Source: Catellatospora vulcania (GTDB lineage: Bacteria > Actinomycetota > Actinomycetes > Mycobacteriales > Micromonosporaceae). Taken from it: a stretch of 64,000 nucleotides of DNA. Within the stretch, counting starts at the first letter, position 1, and each line of letters begins with the position of its first letter. A model generated the notes under the pieces. The model was not told the origin of the DNA. It ran no database searches and saw only the letters and a program-made list of their open reading frames with translations. Shown here in pieces: positions 7,866 to 16,939 of this stretch. The stretch covers positions 124,001-188,000 of the forward strand of contig NZ_WARX01000006.1 in NCBI RefSeq assembly GCF_009720385.1. Direction: 5' to 3'. Position numbers and translations under genes: made by a program.

Positions 7866-9341
7866 ATGTCTTCCACCGCGACGCTGTCGCCCCCTTCACC
7901 TGCCCCCTCCTCACCGACCCCCGCGGACCAGCGCTGGACCCCGCGGCTGTGGGGCACGCTGCTGGTGCTGTGCGCGGTGCTCTTCCTCGACGGCCTCGAC
8001 ATCTCGATGGTCGGCGTCACCCTGCCCGCCATCCAGAACGACCTCGGCCTGTCCACCGCGACGCTGCAGTGGATCGTCAGCGGCTACGTGCTCGGCTACG
8101 GCGGACTGCTCCTGCTCGGCGGGCGCACCGCCGACCTGCTCGGCCGCCGCCGGGTGCTGCTGATCGCCCTGGCCGTCTTCGCGGCCGCGTCCGTGCTCGG
8201 CGGCCTGGTCGAGGACGGCACGCTGCTCATCGCGACGCGGTTCGTCAAGGGCCTGGCCGCGGCGTTCACCGCGCCGGCCGGGCTGTCCATCCTGACCACG
8301 ACCTTCCCCGAGGGGCCGGTGCGCAACCGGGCGCTGGGCATCTACACCGTCTTCGGGGCCAGCGGCTTCTCCTCCGGCCTGATCCTGGGCGGGCTGCTCA
8401 CCGAGATCGACTGGCGGGTGACCTTCCTGCTGCCCGCCCCGCTGGCACTGATCGCCCTGGTCGCCGGGATGCGGCTGCTGCCGCGCGACGGCGTGCGCAA
8501 CCCCGGCGGCTACGACGTGCTCGGCGCGGTCACCTCCACCGGCGCACTGCTGCTGCTGGTGTTCACGGTCGTCAACGCCCCCGAGGCGGGCTGGACCTCG
8601 CTGCGCACCCTCGGCTCGCTGGCCGTGGTCGCGGCGCTCGCCGCCGCCTTCGTCGTGGCCGAGCGCACCGTGGCGCATCCGCTGGTGCGGCTGGGCATCT
8701 TCGCCAACCGCAGCCTGGTGCGGGCCGACCTCACCGCGATGGCCGTCTCCGGCGGCTACCTGAGCTTCCAGTTCATCGTCGCGCTGTACCTGCAGAACGT
8801 GCTGGAGTGGTCGCCGCTGCAGATGGCGCTGTCGCTGCTGCCCGCCGGGATCATCGTGGCGAGTTCCGGCCCGGTGGTCGGCCGGCTGATCACGCGATAC
8901 GGCACCCGGCGGCTGATCGCGCTGGGCATGGTGGCGTTCGTCGCCGCGTACGCCCTGTTCCTGCGGGCCGGGCCGGAGCCGGAGTTCCTCACCGTGATCC
9001 TGCCGACCGCGCTGCTGCTGGGCCTGGGCTTCGCGCTGTCCTTCTCCGCCCTGAACGTGCAGGCGACCAACGGCGTCGCCGACGACGAGCAGGGGCTGGC
9101 CTCCGGGCTGGTGCAGAGCTCGTTCCAGGTCGGCGGGGCGGTCGCGCTGGCCGTCACGTCGGCGGTGGTCGGCGGCGGGGCGATCGTGCCGGGCCGCCTG
9201 CCGGACACGTTCCTGCTCGCCATCGCCGTGGTCACTGCCATCTCCCTGCTCGGCCTGCTCGCCGCCGTGGTGGGCCGGGCCGACCGCACGTCCGCGCCCG
9301 ACGCCGAGGATCGCCTCCTCGCGACGGAGAGCGCGGCCTGA
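7866..9341 (+). CDS. MFS exporter, DHA2 (14-helix) drug family
   Basis: Membrane transporter of 491 residues with about 14 hydrophobic segments. The N-terminal motif LDGLDISMVGVTLPAIQ after the first helix and GGRTADLLGRRRVL in loop 2-3 (motif A) place it with proton-driven EmrB/QacA-type efflux pumps. A Ser/Pro-rich cytosolic lead of about 20 residues precedes helix 1. The ATG at 7866 is set by the leaderless promoter. It diverges from marR and is followed after 30 bases by a quinone oxidoreductase-like gene, suggesting a small detoxification unit for an electrophilic or quinone-like compound. The substrate is not known. Confidence 0.88.
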   Translation: MSSTATLSPPSPAPSSPTPADQRWTPRLWGTLLVLCAVLFLDGLDISMVGVTLPAIQNDLGLSTATLQWIVSGYVLGYGGLLLLGGRTADLLGRRRVLLIALAVFAAASVLGGLVEDGTLLIATRFVKGLAAAFTAPAGLSILTTTFPEGPVRNRALGIYTVFGASGFSSGLILGGLLTEIDWRVTFLLPAPLALIALVAGMRLLPRDGVRNPGGYDVLGAVTSTGALLLLVFTVVNAPEAGWTSLRTLGSLAVVAALAAAFVVAERTVAHPLVRLGIFANRSLVRADLTAMAVSGGYLSFQFIVALYLQNVLEWSPLQMALSLLPAGIIVASSGPVVGRLITRYGTRRLIALGMVAFVAAYALFLRAGPEPEFLTVILPTALLLGLGFALSFSALNVQATNGVADDEQGLASGLVQSSFQVGGAVALAVTSAVVGGGAIVPGRLPDTFLLAIAVVTAISLLGLLAAVVGRADRTSAPDAEDRLLATESAA

Positions 9342-9371
9342 ACCACGTCCCCACTCAGAGAGGAACCGCGT

Positions 9372-10283
9372 ATGCGCGCACTGCTGGCCGACCGCTCGGC
9401 ACCCGCCGGGCTGCGGATCGGCGACGCCCCGGACCCTGTGCCGACGGCGCAGGAGGCGCTGGTCGAGGTCAAGGCGATCGCGTTCAACTACGGCGACGTG
9501 TCCCACGTCCGCGACCTGTCCGACGGGGCGGTCAGCGGCTGGGACGCGGCCGGCGTGGTGGCCGCCGCCGCGGCTGACGGCTCCGGCCCGCCGGTCGGCA
9601 CCCGGGTGGTGACGTTCGGCCCCGGCCCCGCCTGGGCCACCCTGCGCGCCGTGCCCACCGGGGAACTCGCGGTGCTGCCCGACGAGGTCGACTTCGGCGC
9701 AGCCGCCGCTCTGCCCGTGGCGGGGATCACCGCGCTGAGCGCGCTGCGGCGGCTCGGCCCGCTGCTCGACCGGCGAGTCGTGATCACCGGCGCGGCGGGC
9801 GGTGTCGGGCGGTTCGCCGTCCAGCTCGGGGCGCTGGCCGGGGCGCACGTCATCGCGGTGGCCGGCCGGCCCGAGCGAGCCAAGGGCCTGCGCGAGCTGG
9901 GGGCTGCCGAGGTCGTCTTCTCGCTCGACGAGATCACTGAGCCGGTGCACGGGGCGCTTGACAACGTGGGCGGCCCGGACCTGGCCGCACTGTGGGAGCT
10001 GCTGGCCGTCGACGGGGCGGTGATCTCGATCGGGGCGGCGTCCGGCGAGCCGACGGTGTTCCCGGCGTACTCCACCATCGGGCGGCGTCGGCGGCTGGAG
10101 TCGTTCATCGGCAGTGTCGCCGGCGGCAACGGCCCGGACCTGGCGTACCTGGTCGGCCTGATCGCCGCCGGCCGTCTGGACCCGCAGATCGGCTGGCGCG
10201 GCGGCTGGGACCGGGCCGCCGAAGCAGCCGAAGCCCTCCTGTCCCGCAACGTCAACGGCAAGGCCGTCCTCGACGTCGCCTGA
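9372..10283 (+). CDS. Zinc-type alcohol dehydrogenase-like/quinone oxidoreductase
   Basis: 303-residue medium-chain dehydrogenase/reductase. The Rossmann motif GAAGGVGRFAVQLG lies near residue 140, but the catalytic zinc ligands of true alcohol dehydrogenases are not evident, so a zinc-free quinone/enone reductase is more likely. GAGAGGAACC precedes the ATG. It probably shares a transcript with the MFS gene and the MarR-controlled promoter. NADPH as cofactor is family knowledge. The stop falls directly before hairpin repeat B1. Confidence 0.85.
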   Translation: MRALLADRSAPAGLRIGDAPDPVPTAQEALVEVKAIAFNYGDVSHVRDLSDGAVSGWDAAGVVAAAAADGSGPPVGTRVVTFGPGPAWATLRAVPTGELAVLPDEVDFGAAAALPVAGITALSALRRLGPLLDRRVVITGAAGGVGRFAVQLGALAGAHVIAVAGRPERAKGLRELGAAEVVFSLDEITEPVHGALDNVGGPDLAALWELLAVDGAVISIGAASGEPTVFPAYSTIGRRRRLESFIGSVAGGNGPDLAYLVGLIAAGRLDPQIGWRGGWDRAAEAAEALLSRNVNGKAVLDVA

Positions 10284-10291
10284 CGAAGATG

Positions 10292-10337
10292 GGAAGGGCG
10301 CCTTCTACACGGACGTCCGTGAAGAAGGCGCCCTTCC
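10292..10337. repeat. Hairpin repeat family B, copy 1 (diverged)
   Basis: Near-perfect palindrome of 46 bases centred at 10314/10315; arms carry AAGGGCGCCTTCT and AGAAGGCGCCCTT. Compared with copies at 48199 and 58509, the A/T pair in GGGCACC/GGTGCCC has become G/C on both sides, a compensatory change. It fills the 65 bases between two convergent stop codons. Confidence 0.85.
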
Positions 10338-10348
10338 TTCGCCTCGGG

Positions 10349-11575
10349 CTAGCGGGACCACTGGCCGGCGAGGCGGGCGGCGATCTCGCGCAGGCCCCGC
10401 GCGGCCTCGCCGAGCGCCAGCTCCACACTCCCGAAGTGGTCCACCAGGGCGTACGCCTCGGTGACCCCCGCCGCGCCCTGCTCGCGCCGGCCGGTGGTGA
10501 CCCGGCCCGCCAGGACCACGCAGGGCACGCCCAGGTCACGGGCCGCGCCGGCCAGGCCGGAGATGGCCTTGCCGCGTAGGGACTGGTGGTCGAACGAGCC
10601 CTCCCCGGTGATCACCAGGTCCACGTTCTCCAGCACCTCGTCCAGGCCCGTCAGCTCGCGGACCAGGTCGATGCCGGAGGCCACCGTGCCGCCCAGCGCC
10701 AGGATCGCCGCGCCGAGCCCGCCCGCGGCGCCGCCGCCGGGCAGCTCCGACAGCTTCGCCGGGCACCCGGGCAGCTCCCGCTCCAGCACCGCGGCCCAGT
10801 TCGCCAGCGCGGCGTCGAGCAGCGTCACGTCCTGCGGGGTGGCCCCCTTCTGCGGGCCGTACACCGCGGACGCGCCGTGCAGGCCGGTCAGCGGGTTGTC
10901 GACGTCCGTGGCGGCGATCAGCTCGACGCCGGCCGGGAGCAGTCCGGCCCCGGTCGGCCCGTTGCCCGCGCCGTGCACGCCACTGGATCCGCCCGCACCG
11001 GGTGTGCCGTCGGCGGCATCCGCGCCGCGTTCGGCAGAACGGCTGAGGGCGAGCGAGGCGCAGGCGGTCAGGGCCGCGCCGCCGGGGGCCAGCGGCTCGC
11101 CCGCGGCGTCCAGGCCGACCGCGCCCAGCGCGGCGAGCAGCCCCGCGCCGCCGTCGTTGGTGGCGGAGCCGCCCAGCCCGATCACCACGCGCCGGGCGCC
11201 GTGCGACACCGCGGCCTCGATCAGCGCGCCCAGGCCGTACGAGGAGGTGGTCCTCGGGTCCCGCTCCCCCGGCTCGACCAGGTGCAGGCCGCAGGCCTGG
11301 GCGCTCTCCACGTACGCGGTGCGCGCCCCGTCGCCGCCCAGCAGCAGCGTGCCGAGGACCGGGCGGCCCAGCGGGTCGGTCGTGTCGACCTCGACCAGTT
11401 CCCCGCCGATCGAGGCGTGCAGCACCTCGACGAAGCCCGGACCGCCGTCGGCGATGGGGCGGGAGATCAGCTCGTCCGCCGGGGCGGTCTGGTGCCAGCC
11501 GGCGGCGACGGCCTGCGCCGCCTCCACCGCGGTGAGCGTGCCGGCGAACTTGTCGGGACAGATCAACACTCGCAT
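10349..11575 (-). CDS. glxK: Glycerate kinase, GlxK/GarK family
   Basis: 408-residue kinase starting MRVLICPDKFAGTLTA, the usual N-terminus of the type I glycerate kinases. Other family blocks are visible: RPIADGGPGFVEVL, GLGGSATNDGGAGLLAALG and TGEGSFDHQSLRGK. It phosphorylates D-glycerate with ATP. A Gly/Ser-rich insertion (about GADAADGTPGAGGSSGVHG) interrupts the middle and is not typical. The ATG at 11575 fits a TATCGT box on the minus strand. It corresponds in position to the glycerate kinase next to the ErpA-like gene in mycobacteria. Confidence 0.88.
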   Translation of the reverse strand: MRVLICPDKFAGTLTAVEAAQAVAAGWHQTAPADELISRPIADGGPGFVEVLHASIGGELVEVDTTDPLGRPVLGTLLLGGDGARTAYVESAQACGLHLVEPGERDPRTTSSYGLGALIEAAVSHGARRVVIGLGGSATNDGGAGLLAALGAVGLDAAGEPLAPGGAALTACASLALSRSAERGADAADGTPGAGGSSGVHGAGNGPTGAGLLPAGVELIAATDVDNPLTGLHGASAVYGPQKGATPQDVTLLDAALANWAAVLERELPGCPAKLSELPGGGAAGGLGAAILALGGTVASGIDLVRELTGLDEVLENVDLVITGEGSFDHQSLRGKAISGLAGAARDLGVPCVVLAGRVTTGRREQGAAGVTEAYALVDHFGSVELALGEAARGLREIAARLAGQWSR

Positions 11576-11582
11576 GGGCTGC

Positions 11583-11588
11583 ACGATA
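11583..11588 (-). promoter_or_regulatory. Leaderless -10 box for glycerate kinase
   Basis: TATCGT on the minus strand, seven bases before the ATG at 11575, in the 124-base divergent gap with nadA. Confidence 0.4.
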
Positions 11589-11699
11589 GTGACCCGCCCC
11601 GCACGCGTGGACGACCGGCGGGGCGCGTCCCACGCCCGGCGCCGCGTGGGGCAGGCCACAGCCGCGCAGGCGAGCCTGCCGTGCCGGGTTGGTGCGACT

Positions 11700-12851
11700 A
11701 TGGGACACGTGACTGCTCCCGTACTGCTGCTGCTCGGCCGCGGCAAGGACTCGAACTCCGAACGCGGCGTCGACTGTCCGGGCGACCTGCCCGCGCCCAG
11801 CGACCCCGGGCTGGTCGAGCGTGCCGCCGCCGCCAAGGCCGCGCTCGGTGACCGGGTCTTCGTCCTCGGCCACCACTACCAGCGCGACGAGGTCATCCAG
11901 TTCGCCGACGTGACCGGCGACTCGTTCAAGCTGGCCCGCGAGGCCGCGGCCCGGCCCGACGCCGAGTTCATCGTGTTCTGCGGCGTGCACTTCATGGCCG
12001 AGTCGGCCGACATCCTCACCACCGAGTCCCAGCGCGTGGTCCTGCCGGACCTGGCCGCGGGCTGCTCCATGGCCGACATGGCCGTGCTGGAGCAGGTCGA
12101 GCAGTGCTGGGACCTGCTGAGCGACCTCGGCATCGCGGATTCCGTGGTGCCCGTCACCTACATGAACTCCTCCGCCGACATCAAGGGCTTCGTCGGCCGC
12201 AACGGCGGCGTCGTCTGCACCTCCTCCAACGCCAAGCGCGCGCTGGACTGGGCGTACGCCCAGGGTGAGAAGGTCCTGTTCCTGCCGGACCAGCACCTGG
12301 GCCGCAACACGGCGGTGCTGGAGATGGGCTACTCGCTCGACGACTGCGTGCTCTACGACCCGCACAAGCCGAACGGCGGCCTGACCGACCAGCAGCTGCG
12401 CGACGCCAAGATGATCCTGTGGCGCGGGCACTGCTCGGTGCACGGCCGGTTCACCCTGGAGAACGTGCTGGCCATGCGCGAGCAGGTGCCGGGCGTCAAC
12501 ATCCTGGTGCACCCGGAGTGCCGCCACGAGGTGGTCACCGAGGCCGACTACGTGGGCTCGACGGAGTACATCATCAAGAAGCTGGAGGCGGCCGAGCCCG
12601 GCTCCGCGTGGGCCGTCGGCACCGAGCTGAACCTGGTCCGGCGGCTGGCCGCAGCCCACCCGGACAAGCAGGTCATGTTCCTGGAGAAGACGGTCTGCTA
12701 CTGCTCCACGATGAACCGCATCGATCTGCCGCACCTGGTCTGGGCGCTGGAGGAGCTGGTCGCCGGGCGGGTGCCCAACCAGATCACGGTCGATCCCGAC
12801 ACCGCCCACCACGCGCGGGTGGCCTTGGACCAGATGCTGGCACTGCCGTAG
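11700..12851 (+). CDS. nadA: Quinolinate synthase
   Basis: [4Fe-4S] enzyme of NAD synthesis that condenses iminoaspartate with dihydroxyacetone phosphate. Length is 383 residues. Typical blocks are LGHHYQRDEVIQFADVTGDSF, FCGVHFMAE with a cluster cysteine, TYMNSSADIKGF, HPECRHEV with a second cysteine, and EKTVCYCSTMN near the C-terminus. The ATG at 11700 or a GTG at 11709 may be the start; GTG lies seven bases after GACTAT. nadB and nadC are not adjacent. A clear hairpin terminator follows. Confidence 0.93.
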   Translation: MGHVTAPVLLLLGRGKDSNSERGVDCPGDLPAPSDPGLVERAAAAKAALGDRVFVLGHHYQRDEVIQFADVTGDSFKLAREAAARPDAEFIVFCGVHFMAESADILTTESQRVVLPDLAAGCSMADMAVLEQVEQCWDLLSDLGIADSVVPVTYMNSSADIKGFVGRNGGVVCTSSNAKRALDWAYAQGEKVLFLPDQHLGRNTAVLEMGYSLDDCVLYDPHKPNGGLTDQQLRDAKMILWRGHCSVHGRFTLENVLAMREQVPGVNILVHPECRHEVVTEADYVGSTEYIIKKLEAAEPGSAWAVGTELNLVRRLAAAHPDKQVMFLEKTVCYCSTMNRIDLPHLVWALEELVAGRVPNQITVDPDTAHHARVALDQMLALP

Positions 12852-12865
12852 GCGGTTGGCTACGC

Positions 12866-12906
12866 TGAGTACGAGCACCGCGTCCGAATCGCGGTGCTCG
12901 TACTCA
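12866..12906 (+). terminator. nadA terminator
   Basis: Perfect 16-bp stem (12866-12881 and 12891-12906) with a 9-base loop, then ATTTAAG. It lies 15 bases after the nadA stop. Confidence 0.85.
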
Positions 12907-12993
12907 TTTAAGCTTCCCGTGTTTCGTCACACATCACGCAGCGCTATGCTGCCGGGGTTTGCTTTTCACTCGCGCCACACCCAGGAGGTCGCC

Positions 12994-14322
12994 TTGTCGG
13001 ACGACGTGCTCATCGTCAGCGGAGGTAGCCCGCTCAAGGGCGAGGTGCGGGTTCGCGGGGCCAAGAATCTGGTCTCCAAAGCCATGGTCGCCACCGTGCT
13101 GGGTGAGAGTCCGAGCCGCATGTACGACGTCCCGCGCATCCGCGACGTGGAGATCGTGCGCGGCCTGCTGGAGCTGCACGGCGTCAAGGTGACCAACGGC
13201 GACCTCGACGGCGAGCTGCGCTTCGACCCGTCCAACGTCGAACGCGCCGGTGTCGACGAGATCAACGTGCACGCCGGCTCCAGCCGCATCCCGATCCTGC
13301 TGTGCGGCCCGCTGCTGCACCGGCTCGGCCACGCGTTCATCCCCGACCTGGGCGGCTGCCACATCGGCCCGCGCCCCATCGACTACCACCTGGAGGCGCT
13401 GCGGCGCTTCGGTGCGCACGTCGAGAAGACCCCGGAAGGCCTGCACCTGTCCGCCCCGGACGGCCTGCACGGCATCAAGTACGAGCTGGACTACCCGTCG
13501 GTCGGCGCGACCGAGCAGATCCTGCTCACCGCCGTGCGCGCCGAGGGCGTCACCGAGCTGAGCAACGCCGCGGTCGAGCCCGAGATCATCGACCTCATCT
13601 GCATCCTGCAGAAGATGGGCGCGATCATCAAGGTGCACACCAACCGGGTGATCGAGATCCAGGGCGTGCCCCGCCTCGGCGGGTTCTCACACCGCCCCAT
13701 CCCGGACCGCATCGAGGCCGCCAGCTGGGCCTCGGCCGCGCTGGCCACCCGCGGCGACATCACCGTCAAGGGCGCCCGCCAGGCCGACATGACCACGTAC
13801 CTCAACGTGTTCCGGTCCATCGGCGGCGAGTTCGAGATCGACGACAACCCGGTCGACGGCGGCATCCGCTTCTGGCACCCCGGCGGCGACCTGCGCCCCG
13901 TCGCGCTGGAGACCGACGTGCACCCCGGCTTCATGACCGACTGGCAGCAGCCGCTGGTCGTGGCGCTGACCCAGGCCAACGGCCTGTCCGTGGTGCACGA
14001 GACGGTGTACGAGAAGCGCTTCGGCTACACCAGCGCCCTCAACCAGATGGGCGCGCACATCCAGGTCTTCCAGGACTGCCTCGGCGGCACCCCGTGCCGG
14101 TTCGGCCGGATGGGCTTCCGCCACAGCGCCGTCATCGCCGGCCCGGCCAAGCTGCACGCCACCGACCTGATCATCCCGGACCTGCGGGCGGGCTTCAGCC
14201 ACCTCATCGCGGCGCTGGCCGCCGAGGGCACCTCCCGGGTGCACGGCGTCGACCTGATCAACCGCGGCTACGAGGACTTCGAGGCCAAGCTCGCCAACCT
14301 CGGCGCCACCGTCTCCCGCTGA
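12994..14322 (+). CDS. murA: UDP-N-acetylglucosamine 1-carboxyvinyltransferase
   Basis: Cytosolic enzyme of the first committed step of peptidoglycan synthesis. 442 residues. Lys24 in GAKN and the active-site loop GGCHIGPRPID with Cys122 are visible. A cysteine here is the fosfomycin-sensitive form of MurA, unlike the Asp form of mycobacteria. The start is TTG at 12994, supported by AGGAGG at 12983-12988; upstream sequence in frame does not resemble MurA. A second murA copy elsewhere cannot be excluded. Hairpin repeat A2 lies 50 bases downstream. Confidence 0.93.
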   Translation: MSDDVLIVSGGSPLKGEVRVRGAKNLVSKAMVATVLGESPSRMYDVPRIRDVEIVRGLLELHGVKVTNGDLDGELRFDPSNVERAGVDEINVHAGSSRIPILLCGPLLHRLGHAFIPDLGGCHIGPRPIDYHLEALRRFGAHVEKTPEGLHLSAPDGLHGIKYELDYPSVGATEQILLTAVRAEGVTELSNAAVEPEIIDLICILQKMGAIIKVHTNRVIEIQGVPRLGGFSHRPIPDRIEAASWASAALATRGDITVKGARQADMTTYLNVFRSIGGEFEIDDNPVDGGIRFWHPGGDLRPVALETDVHPGFMTDWQQPLVVALTQANGLSVVHETVYEKRFGYTSALNQMGAHIQVFQDCLGGTPCRFGRMGFRHSAVIAGPAKLHATDLIIPDLRAGFSHLIAALAAEGTSRVHGVDLINRGYEDFEAKLANLGATVSR

Positions 14323-14372
14323 CCCGCTGCCCCACCCGCCACGCGGCCCGCGCCGCTCGGCAACCCCGTTTC

Positions 14373-14437
14373 ATAGACGTTGGCCTATCTGGTTGAGAAT
14401 GATCTCAGTTTTCTCATCCAGATAGGCCAACGTCTAT
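14373..14437. repeat. Hairpin repeat family A, copy 2
   Basis: 27-base arms (14373-14399 and 14411-14437) with 26 of 27 pairs and an 11-base loop. The outer arm is the same as copy 1 (ATAGACGTTGGCCTATC). It lies 3' of murA and 5' of the DUF3043-type gene; T-rich sequence (TTTT) follows the right arm. Confidence 0.9.
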
Positions 14438-14442
14438 TTTGT

Positions 14443-14476
14443 AGCGCGGCAGCGCGGCGCGGCGGCGCGGCGCGGC
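14443..14476. repeat. GCGCGGC-rich simple tract
   Basis: Low-complexity GCGGC/GCGCGG run directly after repeat A2. It mirrors the CGCCG tract next to copy A1. The rest of this 290-base gap (14477-14601) shows no gene. Confidence 0.6.
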
Positions 14477-14601
14477 GTGGGTGTGGGAGTCGCGCCGGGC
14501 GCGGTGGGTGAGGTTGGGGCGGGCGGGGCTGGTGGGGACGGGTGCGAGCGGTTGCTCACAGGTCGCCACGCGGTGGACGTCGGGTGCGGCCGCGGGTCGG
14601 C

Positions 14602-14607
14602 TACCCT
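14602..14607 (+). promoter_or_regulatory. Leaderless -10 box for the DUF3043-type gene
   Basis: TACCCT, then six bases, then GTG at 14614. It selects GTG 14614 over the longer in-frame upstream reading. Confidence 0.5.
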
Positions 14608-14613
14608 TGCTGC

Positions 14614-15240
14614 GTGCCGTTGTTCTCCCGCAAGACCACTGACGTTCCCGCCGAGGCCTCGGCCTCCGAGCCCGAGGGCTCGGAGATCGTGCGCGCGTCG
14701 CGCTCGTACACGCCCGCCAAGGGCAAGGCGACGCCGAAGCGCACCGAGGCCCAGCGCCGCAAGGCCGAGCCGCCGCCGGCGAACCGCCGCGAGGCGCTCA
14801 AGCGCGCCCGCGAGAAGTCGCGGGCCGACCGGGCCGAGTCCATGGCCGGCATGAAGGCGGGCGACGAGCGCTTCCTGCTGCCCCGGGACAAGGGACCGGA
14901 GCGGCGGCTGGTGCGCGACTACGTCGACTCCCGGCGTACCGTCGGCACCTGGTTCTTCGGCGGCGCCTTCCTGATCTTCTTCCTGATCCAGGTCCGCGAT
15001 CCGCGCATCGCGGCGGCCGCGAACATCATCTGGCTGCTGCTGGCGCTGGCCGTGGTCGTGGACAGCTTCTTCATCTGCCGGAAGATCAAGAAGCTGATCA
15101 AGGAGAACTACCCCAAGACCACCCAGCGCATGGGCTCGCTTTACATGTACGCGGTCATGCGCGGGATCACCTTCCGCCGCATGCGGATGCCGAACCCGCA
15201 GGTCAAGATCGGTGACCCGGTCGTCCCCACCAAGGCCTAG
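14614..15240 (+). CDS. DUF3043-type membrane protein
   Basis: 208 residues. The first 110 residues are highly charged (Lys/Arg/Glu/Pro-rich, for example EAQRRKAEPPPANRREALKRA), followed by two hydrophobic helices near 113-155 and a basic C-terminal tail. This architecture matches the actinobacterial DUF3043 family, whose function is unknown. The basic N-terminus could bind nucleic acid or anionic lipid at the membrane, but nothing in the sequence proves it. It is probably monocistronic, with its own leaderless promoter, and is followed by an ABC/two-component operon. Confidence 0.8.
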   Translation: MPLFSRKTTDVPAEASASEPEGSEIVRASRSYTPAKGKATPKRTEAQRRKAEPPPANRREALKRAREKSRADRAESMAGMKAGDERFLLPRDKGPERRLVRDYVDSRRTVGTWFFGGAFLIFFLIQVRDPRIAAAANIIWLLLALAVVVDSFFICRKIKKLIKENYPKTTQRMGSLYMYAVMRGITFRRMRMPNPQVKIGDPVVPTKA

Positions 15241-15298
15241 GACATCTGTCCTGCCGGAGTCGGGATCGCCGGATCTGCCCGGCCGTCCCGGCTCCGCC

Positions 15299-15304
15299 TA
15301 GCGT
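15299..15304 (+). promoter_or_regulatory. Leaderless -10 box for the ABC/two-component operon
   Basis: TAGCGT followed by seven bases and ATG at 15312. Confidence 0.45.
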
Positions 15305-15311
15305 CGGACGC

Positions 15312-16205
15312 ATGACGGAAGCGGTGCGGCTGCAAGCGGTCGCGAAGAACTACGGCCCCGTGAGGGCGGTGGACGGCATCGACCTGTCCATCGCCCGCGG
15401 CCAGACGGTGGCGCTGCTCGGCCCCAACGGAGCAGGCAAGTCCACCACCATCAACATGCTGCTCGGCCTGCTGGAGCCGACGGACGGCACGGTGCAGGTG
15501 TTCGGCGGCAGCCCCGCCGAGGCGGTGCGGGCCGGCAAGGTCGGCGCGATGCTGCAGGAGTCGGGCTTCGCCGCCAACGCCACCGTACGGGAGCTGGTCG
15601 AGCTCGCCCGCGCGCTGTACCGCGACCCGCTGCCCACCGCGGAGATCCTGGCCACGGCCGACCTCGCCGAGCTGGCCGGACGCCGCCTCGACAAGCTCTC
15701 CGGCGGCCAGACGCAGCGGGTGCGCTTCGCGTTCGCCCTGGCCGGCAACCCTGAACTGCTCGTGCTGGACGAGCCGACCGCCGCCCTGGACGTGGAGAGC
15801 CGCCAGGCGTTCTGGGCGGCCATGCGCCGCTACGCCGCCACCGGCCGCACGGTGCTGTTCGCGACGCACTACCTCGAGGAGGCCGACGACTTCGCCGACC
15901 GGGTGATCGTGATCGCGCGGGGCCGGGTCGTCGCCGACGGCAGCGGAGCCGACATCAAGCAGCTCACCGGCGGGCGTACGGTCAGCTTCGACCGCGCAGG
16001 GGCCGACCCGGACCGGCTGCGCGGCCTGCCCGGCGTCGTCGAGGTGGAGCTGCGCGGCGAGCGCGCCCTGCTGCGCTGCGACGACTCCGACCGCACCGTG
16101 CAGGCCCTGCTGTCCGACGGGCAGCCCTGGCGCAACCTGGAGATCACCGGCGCAGGCCTCGAAGAGGCCTTCCTGTCCCTGACCGCGACCGCAGGCAAGG
16201 AGTGA
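15312..16205 (+). CDS. ABC transporter ATP-binding protein (ABC-2 exporter)
   Basis: 297-residue nucleotide-binding subunit. Walker A GPNGAGKST near residue 38, signature LSGGQTQR, Walker B LLVLDEPTAALD and the H-loop FATHYLEE are all intact. The last 70 residues form the small C-terminal domain of the DrrA/NatA-like subfamily. It overlaps the permease gene by four bases and is followed by a sensor kinase and regulator, an arrangement common for exporters of antibiotics or lipids in Gram-positives. The substrate is unknown. Confidence 0.9.
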   Translation: MTEAVRLQAVAKNYGPVRAVDGIDLSIARGQTVALLGPNGAGKSTTINMLLGLLEPTDGTVQVFGGSPAEAVRAGKVGAMLQESGFAANATVRELVELARALYRDPLPTAEILATADLAELAGRRLDKLSGGQTQRVRFAFALAGNPELLVLDEPTAALDVESRQAFWAAMRRYAATGRTVLFATHYLEEADDFADRVIVIARGRVVADGSGADIKQLTGGRTVSFDRAGADPDRLRGLPGVVEVELRGERALLRCDDSDRTVQALLSDGQPWRNLEITGAGLEEAFLSLTATAGKE

Positions 16206-16939
16206 CCGTGCGCGCCTATCTCGTCTTCGAACTGCGCCGCCTGATCCGCGAGCCGCGCATGGCCGTCTTCACCGTCGTGCTGCCGGTGCTGATCTACACC
16301 ATCAGCAGCGGCAGCAACGAGGAAGCCGGTCAGGTCGGCGGCGTTGACGTCGCCGCGTACCTCATGGTCAGCATGGCCGCGTACGGCGCGCTGGTCGGCG
16401 CGCTGTCGGTCGGCATCTCGGTGTCCCAGGAACGTGCCTCCGGCTGGCTGCGCCAGCTGCGGATCACGCCGCTGTCCCCCGCCCAGGTGGTCGCCGTGAA
16501 GGCGCTGCTGGCCTCGCTGCTGGCGATCCCGCCGGTGGTCTCGGTCGGCGCGGTCGCCGCGTTCGCGCACGGCGTGTCGTTCAGCGCCGGGCAGTGGGCC
16601 GCACTGGTCGTGCTGATGTGGCTGGGCAGCCTGCCCTTCGCCGCGTTCGGGCTGGCGCTGGGCTTCACCCTGCCGCCGCAGCTGACCCAGCCGGTGAGCA
16701 TGCTGGGCGTGTTCGGCCTGGCGTTCCTCGGCGGGCTGTTCGTGCCGGTCGCCGTGATGCCGCACCTGCTCGCGTCGATCGCCGTCTGGCTGCCCAGCAA
16801 CCGCTTCGCCGAGCTGGGCTGGTCCGTGGTCGCCGGGCAGGCCCCGCCCGCCGGCGGGGTCGCCATCCTGGCCGCCTGGGCACTGATCTTCGGCGGGCTC
16901 GCGGCGTGGGCGTACCGGCGCTCGGCGGCGCTGCGGTGA
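16202..16939 (+). CDS. ABC-2 type permease
   Basis: 245 residues with six hydrophobic segments, the standard ABC-2 membrane fold. It begins TVRAYLVFELRRLIREPRM, a typical cytosolic lead helix. GTG start at 16202 overlaps the ATPase stop by four bases, and its own stop overlaps the kinase start (TGATG). It should form the channel of the exporter encoded with the preceding gene, working as a dimer. Confidence 0.88.
   Translation: MTVRAYLVFELRRLIREPRMAVFTVVLPVLIYTISSGSNEEAGQVGGVDVAAYLMVSMAAYGALVGALSVGISVSQERASGWLRQLRITPLSPAQVVAVKALLASLLAIPPVVSVGAVAAFAHGVSFSAGQWAALVVLMWLGSLPFAAFGLALGFTLPPQLTQPVSMLGVFGLAFLGGLFVPVAVMPHLLASIAVWLPSNRFAELGWSVVAGQAPPAGGVAILAAWALIFGGLAAWAYRRSAALR

Noticed and set aside
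10536-12878. Minus-strand open frame of 780 codons across nadA and glycerate kinase
   Set aside because: Shadow of two well-supported genes; the translation is Arg/Gly/His-rich without motifs.
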